Shown here: in pieces, positions 1 through 11,156 of the stretch
Numbering within the stretch: the first letter of the stretch is position 1
How the letters are laid out: each line of letters opens with the position of its first letter
Position numbers and translations under genes: made by a program
The notes under the pieces: generated by a model
The model's database searches: none
The model's input: only the letters and a program-made list of their open reading frames with translations
Told to the model about the DNA's origin: nothing
DNA from: Plectosphaerella cucumerina
Lineage: Eukaryota > Ascomycota > Sordariomycetes > Glomerellales > Plectosphaerellaceae
NCBI GenBank assembly: GCA_020746995.1
Contig: JAGPXD010000003.1
Coordinates: 1,240,001-1,304,000 of the forward strand
DNA length: 64,000 nucleotides
Direction: 5' to 3'

Positions 1-1
1 C

Positions 2-872
2 ATGTACCGCCGCTTCGAGACCCTCAACCATCGACTGCTCCTGCATCTCCAGGATGAGCTGATGGAGCTGGAGGAGGAGTTGCGCCGTCTTGACGCTGTC
101 GACACGCAGAGCAGACATGCCCACCATGGCTTTCACCCCGCCTCGCGACGCCACGAGGCCATGGTTGCTGGTGAAATGTACTATCGCAAGACGGATATCT
201 TCAACATGATCGGTATCAAAATGGAGAAATACAGTGCGTGCTCATCTCTTCCTGAGATACATATCCCCTGCTGACCTCGCCTCAGACCAACTCCTATCCT
301 CCTTCGGAGAGACCCAGTCCCTCCCGTCCCCTCACGCGGCGGACGTCGACGCCTTCCGGGACTACCTCATCTCCCACAGCCCTCTCGTCCAAAGCGAAAG
401 CCGCTTTCTAGACATCGAGGAAGACCTCGTCTCCCTCTCCCGCCCAGCGCCCACCAGCAGCGACTTCAACAGCGAGAATCTCCTGACCCCCATGCCGCGT
501 CGGGCCATCACCTTCCCCCCGACCCCGACGAGCCCCCTCTCGGACGTCGGCAGCCGCGCCGGCCAGCGCCAGCGAGGCCGCCCGGCACCGCGGAAGCGAG
601 AGGAGCCTAAGCCGGTCGGCGCCCTGCCACTACTGGCAAGTGGGCTGGCTGCGTCCTTCTTCCTCCCTATCTTGGCCTTTGTGCTCATCCCCGCGTTCGT
701 GGGGCGTCTCGCCGTCGTCTTCCTTATGAGTGTCGTCACGGGCGTCGCCCTGCTGCAGACCGGGGCCTTGCGTCACTTGAATGGCCCTGGGGCGGGCGGC
801 GGGGTGACGGATGTTGTGGTGTGTGCTGGTGTGTATGGCGCTGTCATGGCAGTCCTCGCAGTTCTGTTGTGA
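2..872 (+). CDS. DUF6594 family membrane protein (5' partial)
   Basis: The gene enters from the left edge and its true start is probably outside the window; the methionine at base 2 sits inside the family's conserved opening (YRRFETLNHRLLLHLQDEL, followed by an acidic LEEELRRLD helix). One intron at 234-285 (GTGCGT...CTCAG) joins ...MEKY to NQLLSSFGE. The second half is Ser/Pro-rich and then has a basic stretch (RGRPAPRKREEPK). Three closely spaced hydrophobic segments follow (roughly bases 630-700, 700-755 and 805-870), the usual C-terminal three-helix arrangement of DUF6594 proteins. This family is abundant in filamentous ascomycetes and has no established biochemical role. I infer membrane localisation and cannot give a function. 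Confidence 0.8.
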
Positions 873-2005
873 GGACTTGGATGGTATTTTTTGAATGAAT
901 TCTTCGGCAAAAGATTGGCTGCGGCCTCGGGGCTTGGTATTTTTAGATGCTTCGGGCTCGCTTTTGGAGACGGATGGTATTCGGAAAAGGATCACGTCCT
1001 GGCAGATACCCCTGGTGTGTACAAGAGGTGTCAGCTATTTCCCATGACGTAATGAAAGTCACGATTTCCACTTGCATCCATATTCGAAGCTGAGACGTAA
1101 ACGTGAGAGTTCAAGGTCGGCTGTGATCTTTTTGAAAGGCGAGGCTCTGTTCGAGTACTTCGTTCTTGAGGACTGGCGCGTTTTCCCGGAGGGCCTCCTT
1201 GTCAACAGATTAGGAAGACAAACTTCTGAGTTGGCAGAAACGTCTGAAGAGTAGACCTGATAGAATACCACCACAATGATGAAGCTGACTGACCTTGGCT
1301 GCAAAGACTGGACGGCTGCAGAAATCGGGAGTGGCGTCCACGGCTCCTTGCTGAGGGCAGCCCACCGCCTTTGATCCCACGAAACACCACCCCGAAGGCG
1401 AAAGAGCTCAAGAGAAAAATGCCGACAAAGACTGACGAATGTTTTAAAGCAAAAAAATGATAATTTGAAGGCCTAGAAGGTGGTTGAGCCGCCGCCATTT
1501 TTGCCCACCAGAGCCACAAGCCTGTGATGTCGTCAAATTGACCCCTGACCCCTTTCCCAAGCAAAATGACGATCCTGCAAAGAAAGTCTGCTTTCCCTCC
1601 CAAAACGCCTCCATGAGACAAGAAACAAGCAGTGAGAAAGGCCTCCCAGTCTCGTTTCGTCCTGGCAGCCCCCGAGCAAATGCCAGATCAGTCACTCGTC
1701 ACCATCGGCGAATAAGAAAAATGCACACGCACGGTGTTTGGAATTTATGACACTGTGTGCTCCTGCCAATCTTGCGCGCAATCAGCCGTGCGAATTTTGC
1801 AGCCCCACACGGCCACACACAGATCAGCCAGAGGATCGATGGCTTCCTCCCAAACACTATAAATACTGCTCCCTCCCTCCCTCCTCTTCCCTTTCCTCTC
1901 CTCTCTCTCTCCTTCATCACACAACAACTTGAGACAAGCAACCACACGCCTTCTTCTGCAAACCTCCTCTTCTCCTTCGTCTTCTTCAGACCAACTTTCG
2001 CCAAG
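873..2005. other. Intergenic; promoter of the small surface-protein gene at its 3' end
   Basis: No coding region can be supported here. Open frames on both strands have no recognisable protein and no consistent splicing. The last 150 bases hold a TATA box and a pyrimidine-rich leader (listed separately). Confidence 0.5.
1858..1914 (+). promoter_or_regulatory. TATA box plus CT-rich leader
   Basis: TATAAATA lies at 1858-1865, about 140 bases before the ATG at 2006. It is followed by an almost unbroken C/T tract to about 1914. A TATA box followed by a CT tract is typical of strongly expressed filamentous-fungal genes, where transcription starts in or just after the tract. I infer the role from position only. 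Confidence 0.6.
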
Positions 2006-2536
2006 ATGCAGGTCCTCAGCAAGATCGTTCTTCTCTCTGGCGCCGTCAAGGCTGCCCTCGCCCACGATGGCCACGGTAGGTGCTCCTTTCGTCCGGTTTT
2101 GGCTGCCTGCAGTTTTCTGACCTCTGATTCAGACAACGTCGCCGCCGCTGGATCCGGCACTCCTGACCTCGTCAGCATCGAGGTTGGCCGTAAGTTTCTC
2201 TCACTCCTGGTGCTGCTCTGATCTCTTTTGACGTTTCTTCCAGAGCTTCTGGCCACCTCCTGCAAGCCCCTTACGATCTACACCCACGAGTGCCAGGTCG
2301 TCACCGTCCAGCCTTCGACCACTGGCATCTTCATGACCACTGAGGTCACTCCCACCCCTGAGGTCACTTCCGCCACCGTCGAGACCAAGGTCTCTTCCAC
2401 CGCTGAGGCCACCACCACCTCCGAGGAGGTCCCCGAGGCCACGGAGCCCGTCGTCTCCGCCGCCTGCACTCTCAAGCAGTTCTACATGGAGCTCGCCGTT
2501 TTCCTCTTCGGCATCGCGGTCCTCTACACGGTCTAA
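2006..2536 (+). CDS. Small secreted Thr-rich protein, probable GPI-anchored surface protein
   Basis: Three exons, 2006-2075, 2133-2189 and 2244-2536, give a protein of about 139 residues; both introns are GT-AG and about 55 bases. The N-terminus is a signal peptide (MQVLSKIVLLSGAVKAALA, then HDGHD). The middle carries one Cys pair around CKPLTIYTHEC and then a Thr/Ser/Glu-rich tract built on TEVTPTPEVTSATVET-like steps, likely O-glycosylated. After a last Cys the chain ends in a hydrophobic tail (ELAVFLFGIAVLYTV), as expected for a GPI-attachment signal. I do not recognise the family. The strong promoter suggests abundant expression. Function is unknown; a cell-wall or surface role is an inference. 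Confidence 0.75.
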
Positions 2537-2724
2537 GTCTGACGTCTTCTTCGCTGGTTTGTGGCAAGAACAACGACGCAACGATGTGCTCTCATTTTGA
2601 GCAACAAGGGTTTGGGAAAAAGGGGGCTAGAGTTGGGAACTTTGCATTGCCCACTCGGGGCTAGTTAGATGAACTGGCCAAAAGCTTCGTTACCCCAACA
2701 GTTTGTTTTGACCTTGTGATGATC

Positions 2725-3155
2725 TGCTGTGACGCGCGACTTGGCGAGCTGCTGGACGCGATGGGCGGCCTGGAAGGTTGGGTGGCCTGGCAACATGGGC
2801 GACCTGGCGTGAGGGGCTGCTTGACGTGACAGGTGACTTGACATGAAGATCAGCCTGATGGGCTGGGCAGCTCAATTTGGTGAGCTGCTTGATATGTCGG
2901 GAGACTTCACGGGATGGGTCACTTGACGAGGTGGGTGGATTAACAGAATGAGCTGCTTCACGAGATGGATCCCTTGACAAGATGGGAAGCCTGGCAAGAC
3001 GGGAGGCTTGACGGAGATAGAAGGCTTGACAGAGCGAGATGCTTCACGAGATGGGAGACCTGATGTGATGGGAGATTTGACAAGACAAGACACTTGACAT
3101 GACAGCAGGTTGGGCAAGATGAGAGGCTTCACGAGATGAGAAGCTCGACGGGACG
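2725..3155. repeat. Degenerate 17-bp tandem repeat (minisatellite)
   Basis: About 25 imperfect head-to-tail copies of a unit near CTTGACGAGATGGGAGG can be read on the plus strand, spaced 16-18 bases. The clearest copies lie at 2925-3150 (cttgacgaggtgggtgg, ccttgacaagatgggaag, cttgacggagatagaagg, cttcacgagatgggagac, cttcacgagatgagaag). The left part (2725-2870) is more diverged. The unit is not a multiple of three, so it is unlikely to encode protein, although open frames run through it. Confidence 0.75.
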
Positions 3156-4111
3156 AGTAAACGAACGCACAAGATTCAACCTTAAGCCTAGCGTGAGGAG
3201 CTGACTAAATCATGAAATGATGAGATCAACACCACACCGTGATATGCCAATTCGAGCCAAGTTGTTCAAGGCGCGTTGAGGGATTCCCTTGGAAACGCCA
3301 GCAGGCAGACAGGCAACGCCAACATCACTTGATGGAGCATTCCATTTGTGAGGAGGGTGAGTCTGGTCAGGAAAGCTAGATCTTTGAGCCTGTTGGAGAG
3401 GCGATACTGCAGGGATTCCTCCTGAATCGCCGAGGGAACATGAAATCCTTGGAGAAGCTGGTGCGTTCGAATGTTTCCAGGCGCGTATCTTCTTCAAGGA
3501 ACTGTGGTGATCGTGGCCTGGGGCAGGCCTCGGAAGACTCCTTGGTGGGTGACGAGGAGCTTCGCGAGGCTTTTTCTGCCAGAATTGATACCCGTGATTT
3601 ACTGTCTAGCTCCTGTGGCATGGATTGGTGCCATTGGCCTCCTGATACCCGGGAAATAGGAAGAGCCATTGCCTCGTCTTTCGGCCGGGTCTGCCTTATC
3701 AGCCAGAACAGAGAGCTTCGCTGGCAGCAGCCAGAAGAAAGGTCCCGGGTGGAAGACTCCGTCTCACTTGCGCCAGACCACATGTGACGAGAAGAGAGAA
3801 AGGTACGCGGAAAACGTGCTTCGAAGTCTGAGACTCTACATCTTCATTCCCGGGTAAATTACTTCTAGAAGGCGTCTGACACTGACAGCAGTGCGAGCGA
3901 TCGTGATCTCGGGGAAAGCCAAGATAATTGCAGCATCATACTGAAGGGCGGGTGAGGTATAGAAAATGCAGTGTTAACAGCGAGGATAGACGTGACTATT
4001 CGTCCACGGGGGACACGATCATTCTCGAGTACATCATCTCATCTCAAAGCACATCGATCCATCGCCAGCCATGATCGACGAGAGCTCATCTTCAACTGAC
4101 GGCTTCCGGCC
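3156..4111. other. Intergenic, no supported gene
   Basis: Overlapping open frames of about 115-135 codons occur on both strands at 3376-3787. Neither shows a domain, a homologue I recognise, or fungal splice structure. The rest shows nothing clear. This is the 3' side of the F-box-like gene at 4112. Confidence 0.4.
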
Positions 4112-4829
4112 TCAGTTCGGCCTCAACCCATCCTCCTCGCCCACCTCCTTCCACACCCTCTCCTCAACCCACCCATTCCTCGGCTCCCAAAACCAAACAA
4201 CTTCCAACCCCCCAAGATACAGCCTCATCCTACGGCTCAGGGTACCATTGCCCTGAATCCCGCGGACGACGAGCCTTCGCACCGCCCGGCGCTGCAGCAC
4301 CGGCAGCCTCCGCTCAAGCAGCAGATATCTCTCCATCAGCCCCGGTGACGCAAAGCTCCACGTCCCCGTCGCGTAGGGTATCAGCGCCGTCTCATGGTAG
4401 AGCTGCCTGCACACGGGAGAGAGCAGCGTCAGACCCCTGGCGAGGACGTGGCGCGGCTTGAGCTTCTCGGGGCCGAAGGGGTTCGCGCGCCGGTGTAGGA
4501 TGATGCAGTGGAAGCCGCCGCGGGGGGTGTCTTTGGGCGAGACGCCGGGTTTCTTTGGCAGGGGGGTGTGGAGGACGTGGATCCGGTGGTTGGCAAGGAC
4601 GAGGTCGTAGATGCGGTTTCGGATTTCGGGGGGGAGGCAGAGGAGAGGCGATGTCTTCTGGTTTGTTTCCCAGCTGGATGCAGGGGAAAGCGGTTAGCTA
4701 CGAGTAGGGACATGGAGGGGTACAGCCGGGAGGGAATGGGACGTACAGCTCGGCCTCGGCAGACGCTAGGTCTGGTTGGGATCCCAGGACTCCATATCGT
4801 TTTCCTTTGCGAAAGGTCGCCGAGTTCAT
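4112..4829 (-). CDS. F-box-like / DUF7730-type protein
   Basis: Two exons on the minus strand, 4829-4747 and 4673-4112, are joined across an intron with GTACGT, a CTAAC branch site and CAG, giving about 214 residues. The core reads LCLPPEIRNRIYDLVLANHR, the LPxEIRxxIYxLVL signature of fungal F-box-like/DUF7730 proteins. It is followed by the usual second block, ARGLTLLSPVCRQLYHETA, and a C-terminal region GLEVVWFWEPRNGWVEERV. Family members are numerous in Pezizomycotina and mostly uncharacterised; a role as a substrate adaptor is a guess. The start is uncertain: I took the nearest in-frame Met (MNSATFRKGKR), but the frame stays open upstream to about 5183. Confidence 0.7.
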
Positions 4830-5330
4830 GCGGGCAGGATGGTGTCCATTTTCCAATTGCTTGCGATGGCTTGGATGGTGTGTTGTTGGAGATGGAGCAC
4901 GACGGAGGCCGCTTGGGCTGGCGCGAAGGTCACTGACAAGGGTGAGCTGGGGTATGACGCCTGTCCGTGCACAGCGCCAATGCTGCGCTGGGTCGGGGAC
5001 GAGGGAAACAGAACAGATACAAAAGTCAAGGGTGTTCATGTGAGGTTTCCTCGAGTCTCCATTTGAGAGGGCAACTGGGATTCGAAAACACATCGCACTG
5101 GGAATCAGGACGCAAATGAGACACGCGTGGGCTGCTGAACTGATTGGAGACCTGCTTCCCTCATTCTGGAGTGGCAATGACACCTACCGCTGCCCATCTT
5201 GACATCTGAAGACAAACACTCAACAACAAATCACAAAAAAAGACCAGGCGGGCTTGTCAAGCAGGAAACAGCATCTTCCTCATATTTCTGTCAACTAGAA
5301 TGGCATTTTGGACAAAAAGGCAAAAGTTGT
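4830..5330. other. Intergenic between the F-box-like gene and tRNA-Tyr
   Basis: The open frame on the minus strand continues from the F-box-like gene to 5183 but looks like leader sequence. Nothing else is recognisable. Confidence 0.4.
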
Positions 5331-5416
5331 TCTCCCCGACCGGAGTCGAGCCGGTGACCTTCAGGTGAAATGTAACAATTACAGCCCGACGTGATAGCCA
5401 ACTACACCACAGGGAG
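5331..5416 (-). tRNA. tRNA-Tyr (GUA) with a 12-nt intron
   Basis: The minus-strand sequence folds as a full cloverleaf: acceptor CTCCCTG/CGGGGAG, D arm GTG...CAC with GG in the loop, anticodon stem TCGGG/CCTGA, five-base variable loop and T stem ACCGG/CCGGT. The anticodon loop begins CTGTAA, and 12 extra bases (5378-5367) follow position 37, the canonical intron position, so the anticodon is GUA. C1-G72 with A73 is the hallmark of eukaryotic tRNA-Tyr and supports the call. A short inverted repeat pairs the anticodon region with the intron. A T-run follows the gene (Pol III stop). Confidence 0.88.
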
Positions 5417-5921
5417 AATGGGTGACGTGGGAGACCTACCGGGGCTACATGTTTGATCAAGCCGAGCTTCTACCCCGTGATTCTCGCGCCTCGTCTCTAC
5501 AACATGCCCTATCCTGATCCAGAATTCAAAAAAGGAATCGGGCTGAATACATGAATCCCTTCGCTCAAGTCACAGCCGTGTGCTGTGCCCATGTGGTGGG
5601 CGGACTACTAGTACTCCTCGGACTCGGAGCGTCAGGAGCCACAACTGTAGCACAGCTCTCCTGCTCTGCCACGCCAGCATATACACAAAGACGACTCTTC
5701 TCCATCTCTCGTCTGTTAGACTTGGCCTTGAATTGATGATTTCCCAGTTTCATGTTGGCTAGAATGTGTGACAACTAGTCGCCATCTCGACCATGGCTGC
5801 CGCCACGCGCAACAGGTCGAAGCAGGACTGAACCACAACCATAACTTCAGCCACCTCATCACAACCAAGCGACACCACCAGCTCTCCATGATACCCTCAC
5901 CCTGTCCAATGATTAATAATC
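5417..5921. other. Spacer between the inverted tRNA-Tyr genes
   Basis: About 505 bases separate the 5' ends of the two divergent tRNA genes. No coding region or obvious repeat is visible beyond the tRNAs themselves. Confidence 0.5.
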
Positions 5922-6007
5922 CTCCCTGTGGTGTAGTTGGCTATCACGTCGGGCTGTAATTGTTACATTTCACCTGAAGGTCACCGGCTCGACTCCGGTC
6001 GGGGAGA
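5922..6007 (+). tRNA. tRNA-Tyr (GUA) with a 12-nt intron, second copy
   Basis: This copy matches the tRNA gene at 5331-5416 base for base, intron included, in the opposite orientation. The first downstream bases (aacaactttt) are also shared, and a T-run follows. C1-G72, A73 and the GUA anticodon again indicate tyrosine. The conserved box A (TGGTGTAGTTGG) and box B (GGCTCGACTCC) are both present. Confidence 0.88.
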
Positions 6008-6248
6008 ACAACTTTTTGTTTTATCATCTTACACCCCGCGCTGCCATTCATCTATGCGTGTACTGTAGCCTCGCGAACACCTCAAACCCCAGGAAGAAGC
6101 TCTGCAAGTCGATGAATATTCTCAACTCCTCTAATCTGCGAAACGCTCAATTCCGGAGCCCGCTGCTCTCAGTGGGATGCAAAAAAAGAGAAAAAGGGTA
6201 GGTGGTAGATACAGATATGCGCCCTCCATCCCAGACATGAACAAGAAA

Positions 6249-9200
6249 CTAAGCAACGCCGTTCGCCGTGCCCACGCAGACGGGACAGCCCGCCCTGATC
6301 TGGTTCTTGAGGTACCTCGCGTGATCGACCTTGGGGCCGACCCTCCACCCATGGCCAGGCCTGTCCGCTGCCGCCGCGCCAAGGTCCTCCGCCTGCTCCC
6401 TCCCCGGGTATAGCCTCTCAAGCAGGTGAGAGAGGTGGAAGATGTGACCACACGCGAAGCCCGTCAGCGTCTCTACTTCAAACTCCGTGAACGCCTCGCG
6501 ACACTCGGCGCAGTGTCCTGGCGGGATGGGCTCGGACGACTTCCTCGCCTGACCGCCGTCTCCGCCTGACTTTTTGAGCTCGTCCTCGACCTCGTCTGAC
6601 TTGACAGGAGGGTGCGGCACGTCCTTAACCTCGACGTCCACATGTGCGGCCGACTGGACCTTGACCGCGAATTTGATGGCCTTGCGCTGGCCGAGACGCA
6701 ACTCGTTCTGCGCGGCCGCCACCTCGCTGCGGAGAACACGCGCGACCCCAGAGCTGATGCTGTACTGGATCTCGTGCTCTTTCATGATGTGCTTCAGGCC
6801 GTCGCGTAGGCCCTCGATCTCGAGGCCTTCGGGAATCCGGCGGACCAGGGTGATAGGGTTGATGGCAGTGCCGACTTGCTCGAGGAGGCCTCGGATGAAC
6901 CCGGGCTTGTCCATGCTATACTCCAACAAGTCCTCCCATAGGTCCGGATCGTCCTGCTCCTTGGCATATTCGATGGCCTTCTTGACGTCTTGGAGTCTGT
7001 CGATGATCAAGAAGAGGGCCCGCTTCATCTGGCCCGTCTTCGAATATAGGTAGATCAATTCGTCGTCATATCTGTACCGCTCGCACTCTTGGGTGGCCTA
7101 GGACATCAGTGTCAGTAGAGCCTTCTCACGCTTGCACTGATGGAAAACTCACCTTCTCAAAGGCATATGCCGTCGAGGACTTCAAAAAGTCCATGAGAAG
7201 GGGCCGATCGTACTTGGCAAAGAGGTGGACGGCGAGGTCTGCAAAGTCATCGACGAGATACTGGCTGTCCATCCGGAGCCGTTCCCGGTTCTCTCCGGCG
7301 TGCTCCTCGATGCCTTCACCCTTGTAGAGGCCTCGGAGGTAAAAGAAGAGGAACAAGTTCTGCTCCTTCTCCTCGAGCTGCGAGACGACGGATGATGGCT
7401 TCACCAATCCATGCTGCGCTTCATCAACCAGCAACGTGATGGCTTCTGCAGTTGCCTCTTCAATGTCGCTCTCAGACATGCTGCCCATCCGGTGAGCGGG
7501 GACCCGAAGGCCGATGAAGCTGGGAATGTCATCTGCGACCGCGTCTGCGAGATGGTTTTCCCGAATGAGGCGGAATGCTGAGTCGGCGTCTTGCAGCTTG
7601 ATGTAGCACTTGAGAGATTCCCGGAATCGCCCGTTTGCTTCCTGCAGCTTTGCCAGCGACTCCATGACGATGTGCCAGTCCCGGCCCTTCTGGCCTTCCT
7701 CAACGCTGTCCTCACGAACGTCGCGGTACTTGAGCTGGTTCTCGAGAGCCGTTGTCACAATGTTGATGTCGAAAAGTTCGGTCGTCCACCGTTCCAGAAG
7801 CTCCTTGAACCGCAGCTTGTCTGCTTGGATGTAGTGGTTCAGAACCACCTCGTATATCGCCCTCGATAGCGGGGGCTGCATGGGCTGGGACGGCATCTCG
7901 TCGACGATGGCTCCGAACTGGTTCGCGCCGGCGAAGGTCCAGACCCATTTCTCCCACCGATCGGAAGTGCCAAGTACCCTGCCGCAGACCTGGCCGGCTG
8001 TGTGCCAGTCTCCCTCCTCAATGAGCTCCCGGACCCAAAGCTCTCCAATACGCCGCTTCTCCTTCTGTGCGACAGAGTTGGGGTGCCGGCCGTAGCCGGT
8101 TGACTCGAAGACGGACGACGCATCATCGGCGAAAAAGTCATCGCCGCTGCCCTTCTTGTCGGGCGTCGGCGGCACCAGCTCGCCCAGCCTCTCGGGCGGC
8201 GCCGCCATAATCTCGGGGTGGTCGTCAAGCAGCTCCCACGCCTTCTGGTAGTCTTTTCGTTCCAGGAGCCATGTAAGATGATCCCCGAGGTCTCGCTTTG
8301 TCGCCAGGATGCAGTCGTAGGGGCTGTGGATGAAGATCTTGGATCCCGGAGTCAAAAGGCTAGGATGCACCGACCCGGCGCGGCCGCCGCCTGGCCTAAC
8401 ACTGCCAGCCGTGCTGCTCGGGACCCTGACGCTCGAGGTACCATCACCGCTGGTCCCAGATCTGATACTCGCGCCTGAGCTGAAAAGGGCCCGGGGGTTG
8501 ATTGCGGCGTTCCACACGTCAGCTCCCAAGCCTGCAAGAGACTCGAGAGCGCCTTTTGACGATGCGACGGCAGATGCGGCGTTGTGAGCGGGCAGAACCC
8601 CCAGATGGTAGTCGCCAGAGGAAAGTCTCTCATATCGGCTCACGATTAGGCCATCGTCCTTGTCCACCTCCGATTGGGAGACCAAATCAATCAACCTGAG
8701 CTCTGGGGGTAGGTGGTTCTGACGCCTTCGGATCCCCCCTGATGGCTCGCTGCTCGTTGACGCGGATGACGGATTGGGCTTGTGGCCCTTCTTTGCACCT
8801 TCTTCCTGATCTGAATCTTCGTCTTCATCAGGCAGCGGATACGCCAGGACAAGCAGCAGGTTCTGTGTGTAAAGAGAGATGCCCGAGATGATGCAGTCCA
8901 TGCGGAGGCTGTGCCAAGGTTAGCTCGGCCATCATCGCGGGAAGGGGCTCACTCACTGCTTAGCAATCTCGGCATGGCCCAGGCTCTTCTCTCCTGCGTG
9001 CTTGCCCGTCCCCATGCCACCTGGATGGACGTTGATGATCCATATTGTCCCGCCCCAGCCAACGATGAGCCGCTCGATACTCTTTGTACCCGGGCCGGCC
9101 TGTTGTCTGAGCCGTAGAGAGGCAGGGGTTGTCGAGAGCTCCTCGGACACATTTTCGTCAGTGTCAACTGCCTGCTCGTCGATCCATTCGGCGCGACCCT

Positions 9201-10476
9201 TCCAGACGCCGGCCATGGTGTCCCACTCGTCGGTCTGGGGTCTGTCGATGTGACCAATGCGTTTCCAGGCGTCGTCGGTATCCGGGTTCTCCAAGTGAAG
9301 TTTTGACCGCATGATCTTGACGCCATGCTCGTTGATCCAAACCACGTATTTGCCAGACAATGACCATTTGATGTTGCTGATGGTGCCTTCTCCCGAATGT
9401 AAGACTGTGTCTTTACCCGTACTGGAACCCAAGCCCATGCTACCCAGCCATCCCGCGGCGGCGGCAGCAGCTGTGCCCACAGTGGTGGAGGTGCTCCGGC
9501 CAGCTTGTCCGCCGACTGTCAGGATGAGCTGTCCAGCCAGTCCTCCGGAAAGGTAAGTACGGTCATTCTTGAAGTCTGGTGAAAGGGCGACCGCTTGGAC
9601 GGGCCGCGCAAAGTTACGGAGCTGCACGTCCTTCAGGTCGATGAGGCTTTGAATGCAGACATTGCCGTCCAGCGATGATGTGGCGATATGTATGTTGTTG
9701 GACGGGATATTCGGCACTGCTGGCGGTTCCCTCGATCGGCGAGAAGCTGCGGCAGGAGACGCTGCCTCTGAGTTACGCGAGCCAGGCCGTAGGGAGGCTG
9801 CCGCTGCTTGAGAAGCCACGCGCTGCACGGCATCGGGCTTTAAAGAAGTCGTCGGCAGCGGCGGGGGATTTGGCGAGATGGAGATGCCGGTGACCGAAGC
9901 GGAATGGGCGTGGTACACTCGCAGTGTCTGGAACATGGGCAGTTGGATGACGTGCTGCAGGGCAGATCGTTAGCCAAAGGACTGGACTGTGAGGCCAAGG
10001 TAGACTCACAATGTTACCGTTGTGTGTTCCGATGATCTGCGTGCTTTAGTTAGCCATGTTCAAGCACGAGCAAGGGCACAACACACCATCTTGTCGCCGG
10101 CCACAAGGAAGGCACTTGTCGCATCGCCATTACGGTACACGGGCCCCAGATGAGGTGTCAGTCGCGCATACTTGAGCCTGGGCTCGTCGTCGTCATCGTC
10201 TTCCTCTTCCTCCTCTTCGTCGTCTTCTTCCTCTTCGTCCTCCTCTTCGTCGTCATCGTCATCGCTCCCGTTCTCCTCGGCGACCGTCGGCTTCGTAGGC
10301 GCAGGCTCGGCTGATGACGGTTTCCCCGACGTTTCTTCCGTTACAGAGCCCTGCTCTGCTTGTTTTCGCTCGCCTGCAGCTGCGCCTGGCGACAACGCGC
10401 CAATTGAGTCGTCCCGGGGCGCGTCGCCGTTGGACGCAACAGGCGAGCTGTCGCGAGCTGTCGGAGGATCCGTCAT
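6249..10476 (-). CDS. VPS41: Vps41, HOPS complex subunit
   Basis: Five exons (10476-10087, 10036-10010, 9954-8957, 8908-7153, 7097-6249) encode about 1,339 residues. The N-terminus is low-complexity and has an unbroken Asp/Glu run of about 30 residues (near residues 71-100). A beta-propeller region follows (GDKMIIGTHNGNI, ...HAHSASVTGISISP). Next come clathrin-heavy-chain-type helical repeats (ATQECERYRYDDELIYLY, FLIIDRLQDVKKAIEYAKEQ). The chain ends in a RING-H2 finger (CAECREAF...CGHIFH...CPVC). This order is that of Vps41, which tethers late endosomes, vacuoles and AP-3 vesicles for fusion. Exon 2 is only 27 bases. The gene shares its upstream region with APC1. Confidence 0.95.
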
Positions 10477-11156
10477 AGTGTCGGGCAGCCAGATCGCGAC
10501 AGCAAGTGCATCGCGCTGCTGAAGAGGTAGAAGTGGGTGAGCCTGACGCTTCGAACTGTAGACTGGAGCTCGGGGAGGAGCTCTTGAAGCTGTCGAAGCT
10601 CCGAGCAGGGGACGTGTGCGTGTGGTGGTAGATCGCGGGAGTCAGGTAATGTCGTTTGACGTCACGTCTCTAGGCCGCGGCTTCTCTCTCCCGTCTGAAC
10701 CAGCTGCGCCAGCAGCACGCGCCTCACAAAGCCTCACCCGACCTCTCTGTTGGGGGCCCAGTCCGGCGGCTGTGCTGGTACCCGATGGTACCTGAGCTGC
10801 CCCCGGTCGCAGTCTGTCTTTAGCGCTGAAGCCCCACCACACTACCCCGCCAATAGGGCGAGATTCCAGCTCCAGTTCCTTCACCTTGAACTGCGACCAG
10901 TGTTGACGGGAGCTTCAAGTCGCGTCCTTGTCCACGCGCCGTACTATTTTCAAGCCGACATTGACGACGAGCCACCCGTGTTGAATGAGCGCCAGAACAC
11001 CAGCGCCAGCACCCGACATCCACGACATCGACTATTGCTGGTCATCGCGTCACCACATCCGCATGAATCAGCAATCCGCGCCGAACATCCTGCCCAACCC
11101 TCGCTGACCGACTTCCTTCCCTCGGCCTCCACTGGTGCTTATGGAGCAGCTGCCCG
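10477..11156. promoter_or_regulatory. Divergent promoter between VPS41 and APC1
   Basis: These 680 bases lie between two start codons pointing away from each other, so both promoters must lie here. No TATA box is evident. Two GGTACC hexamers lie 10 bases apart near 10780. No gene is supported. Confidence 0.6.

Noticed and set aside
3376..3787. Frames of 115 (plus) and 135 (minus) codons
   Set aside because: They overlap each other and neither shows a recognisable motif, signal peptide or splice continuation. Kept only as a remark.
5367..5378. Reading the tRNA as Glu (UUC) or Lys (UUU) from the TTTCA bases
   Set aside because: Glu would leave a six-base anticodon loop and Lys would need a non-canonical intron position. 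C1-G72, A73 and the intron after position 37 point to Tyr (GUA).
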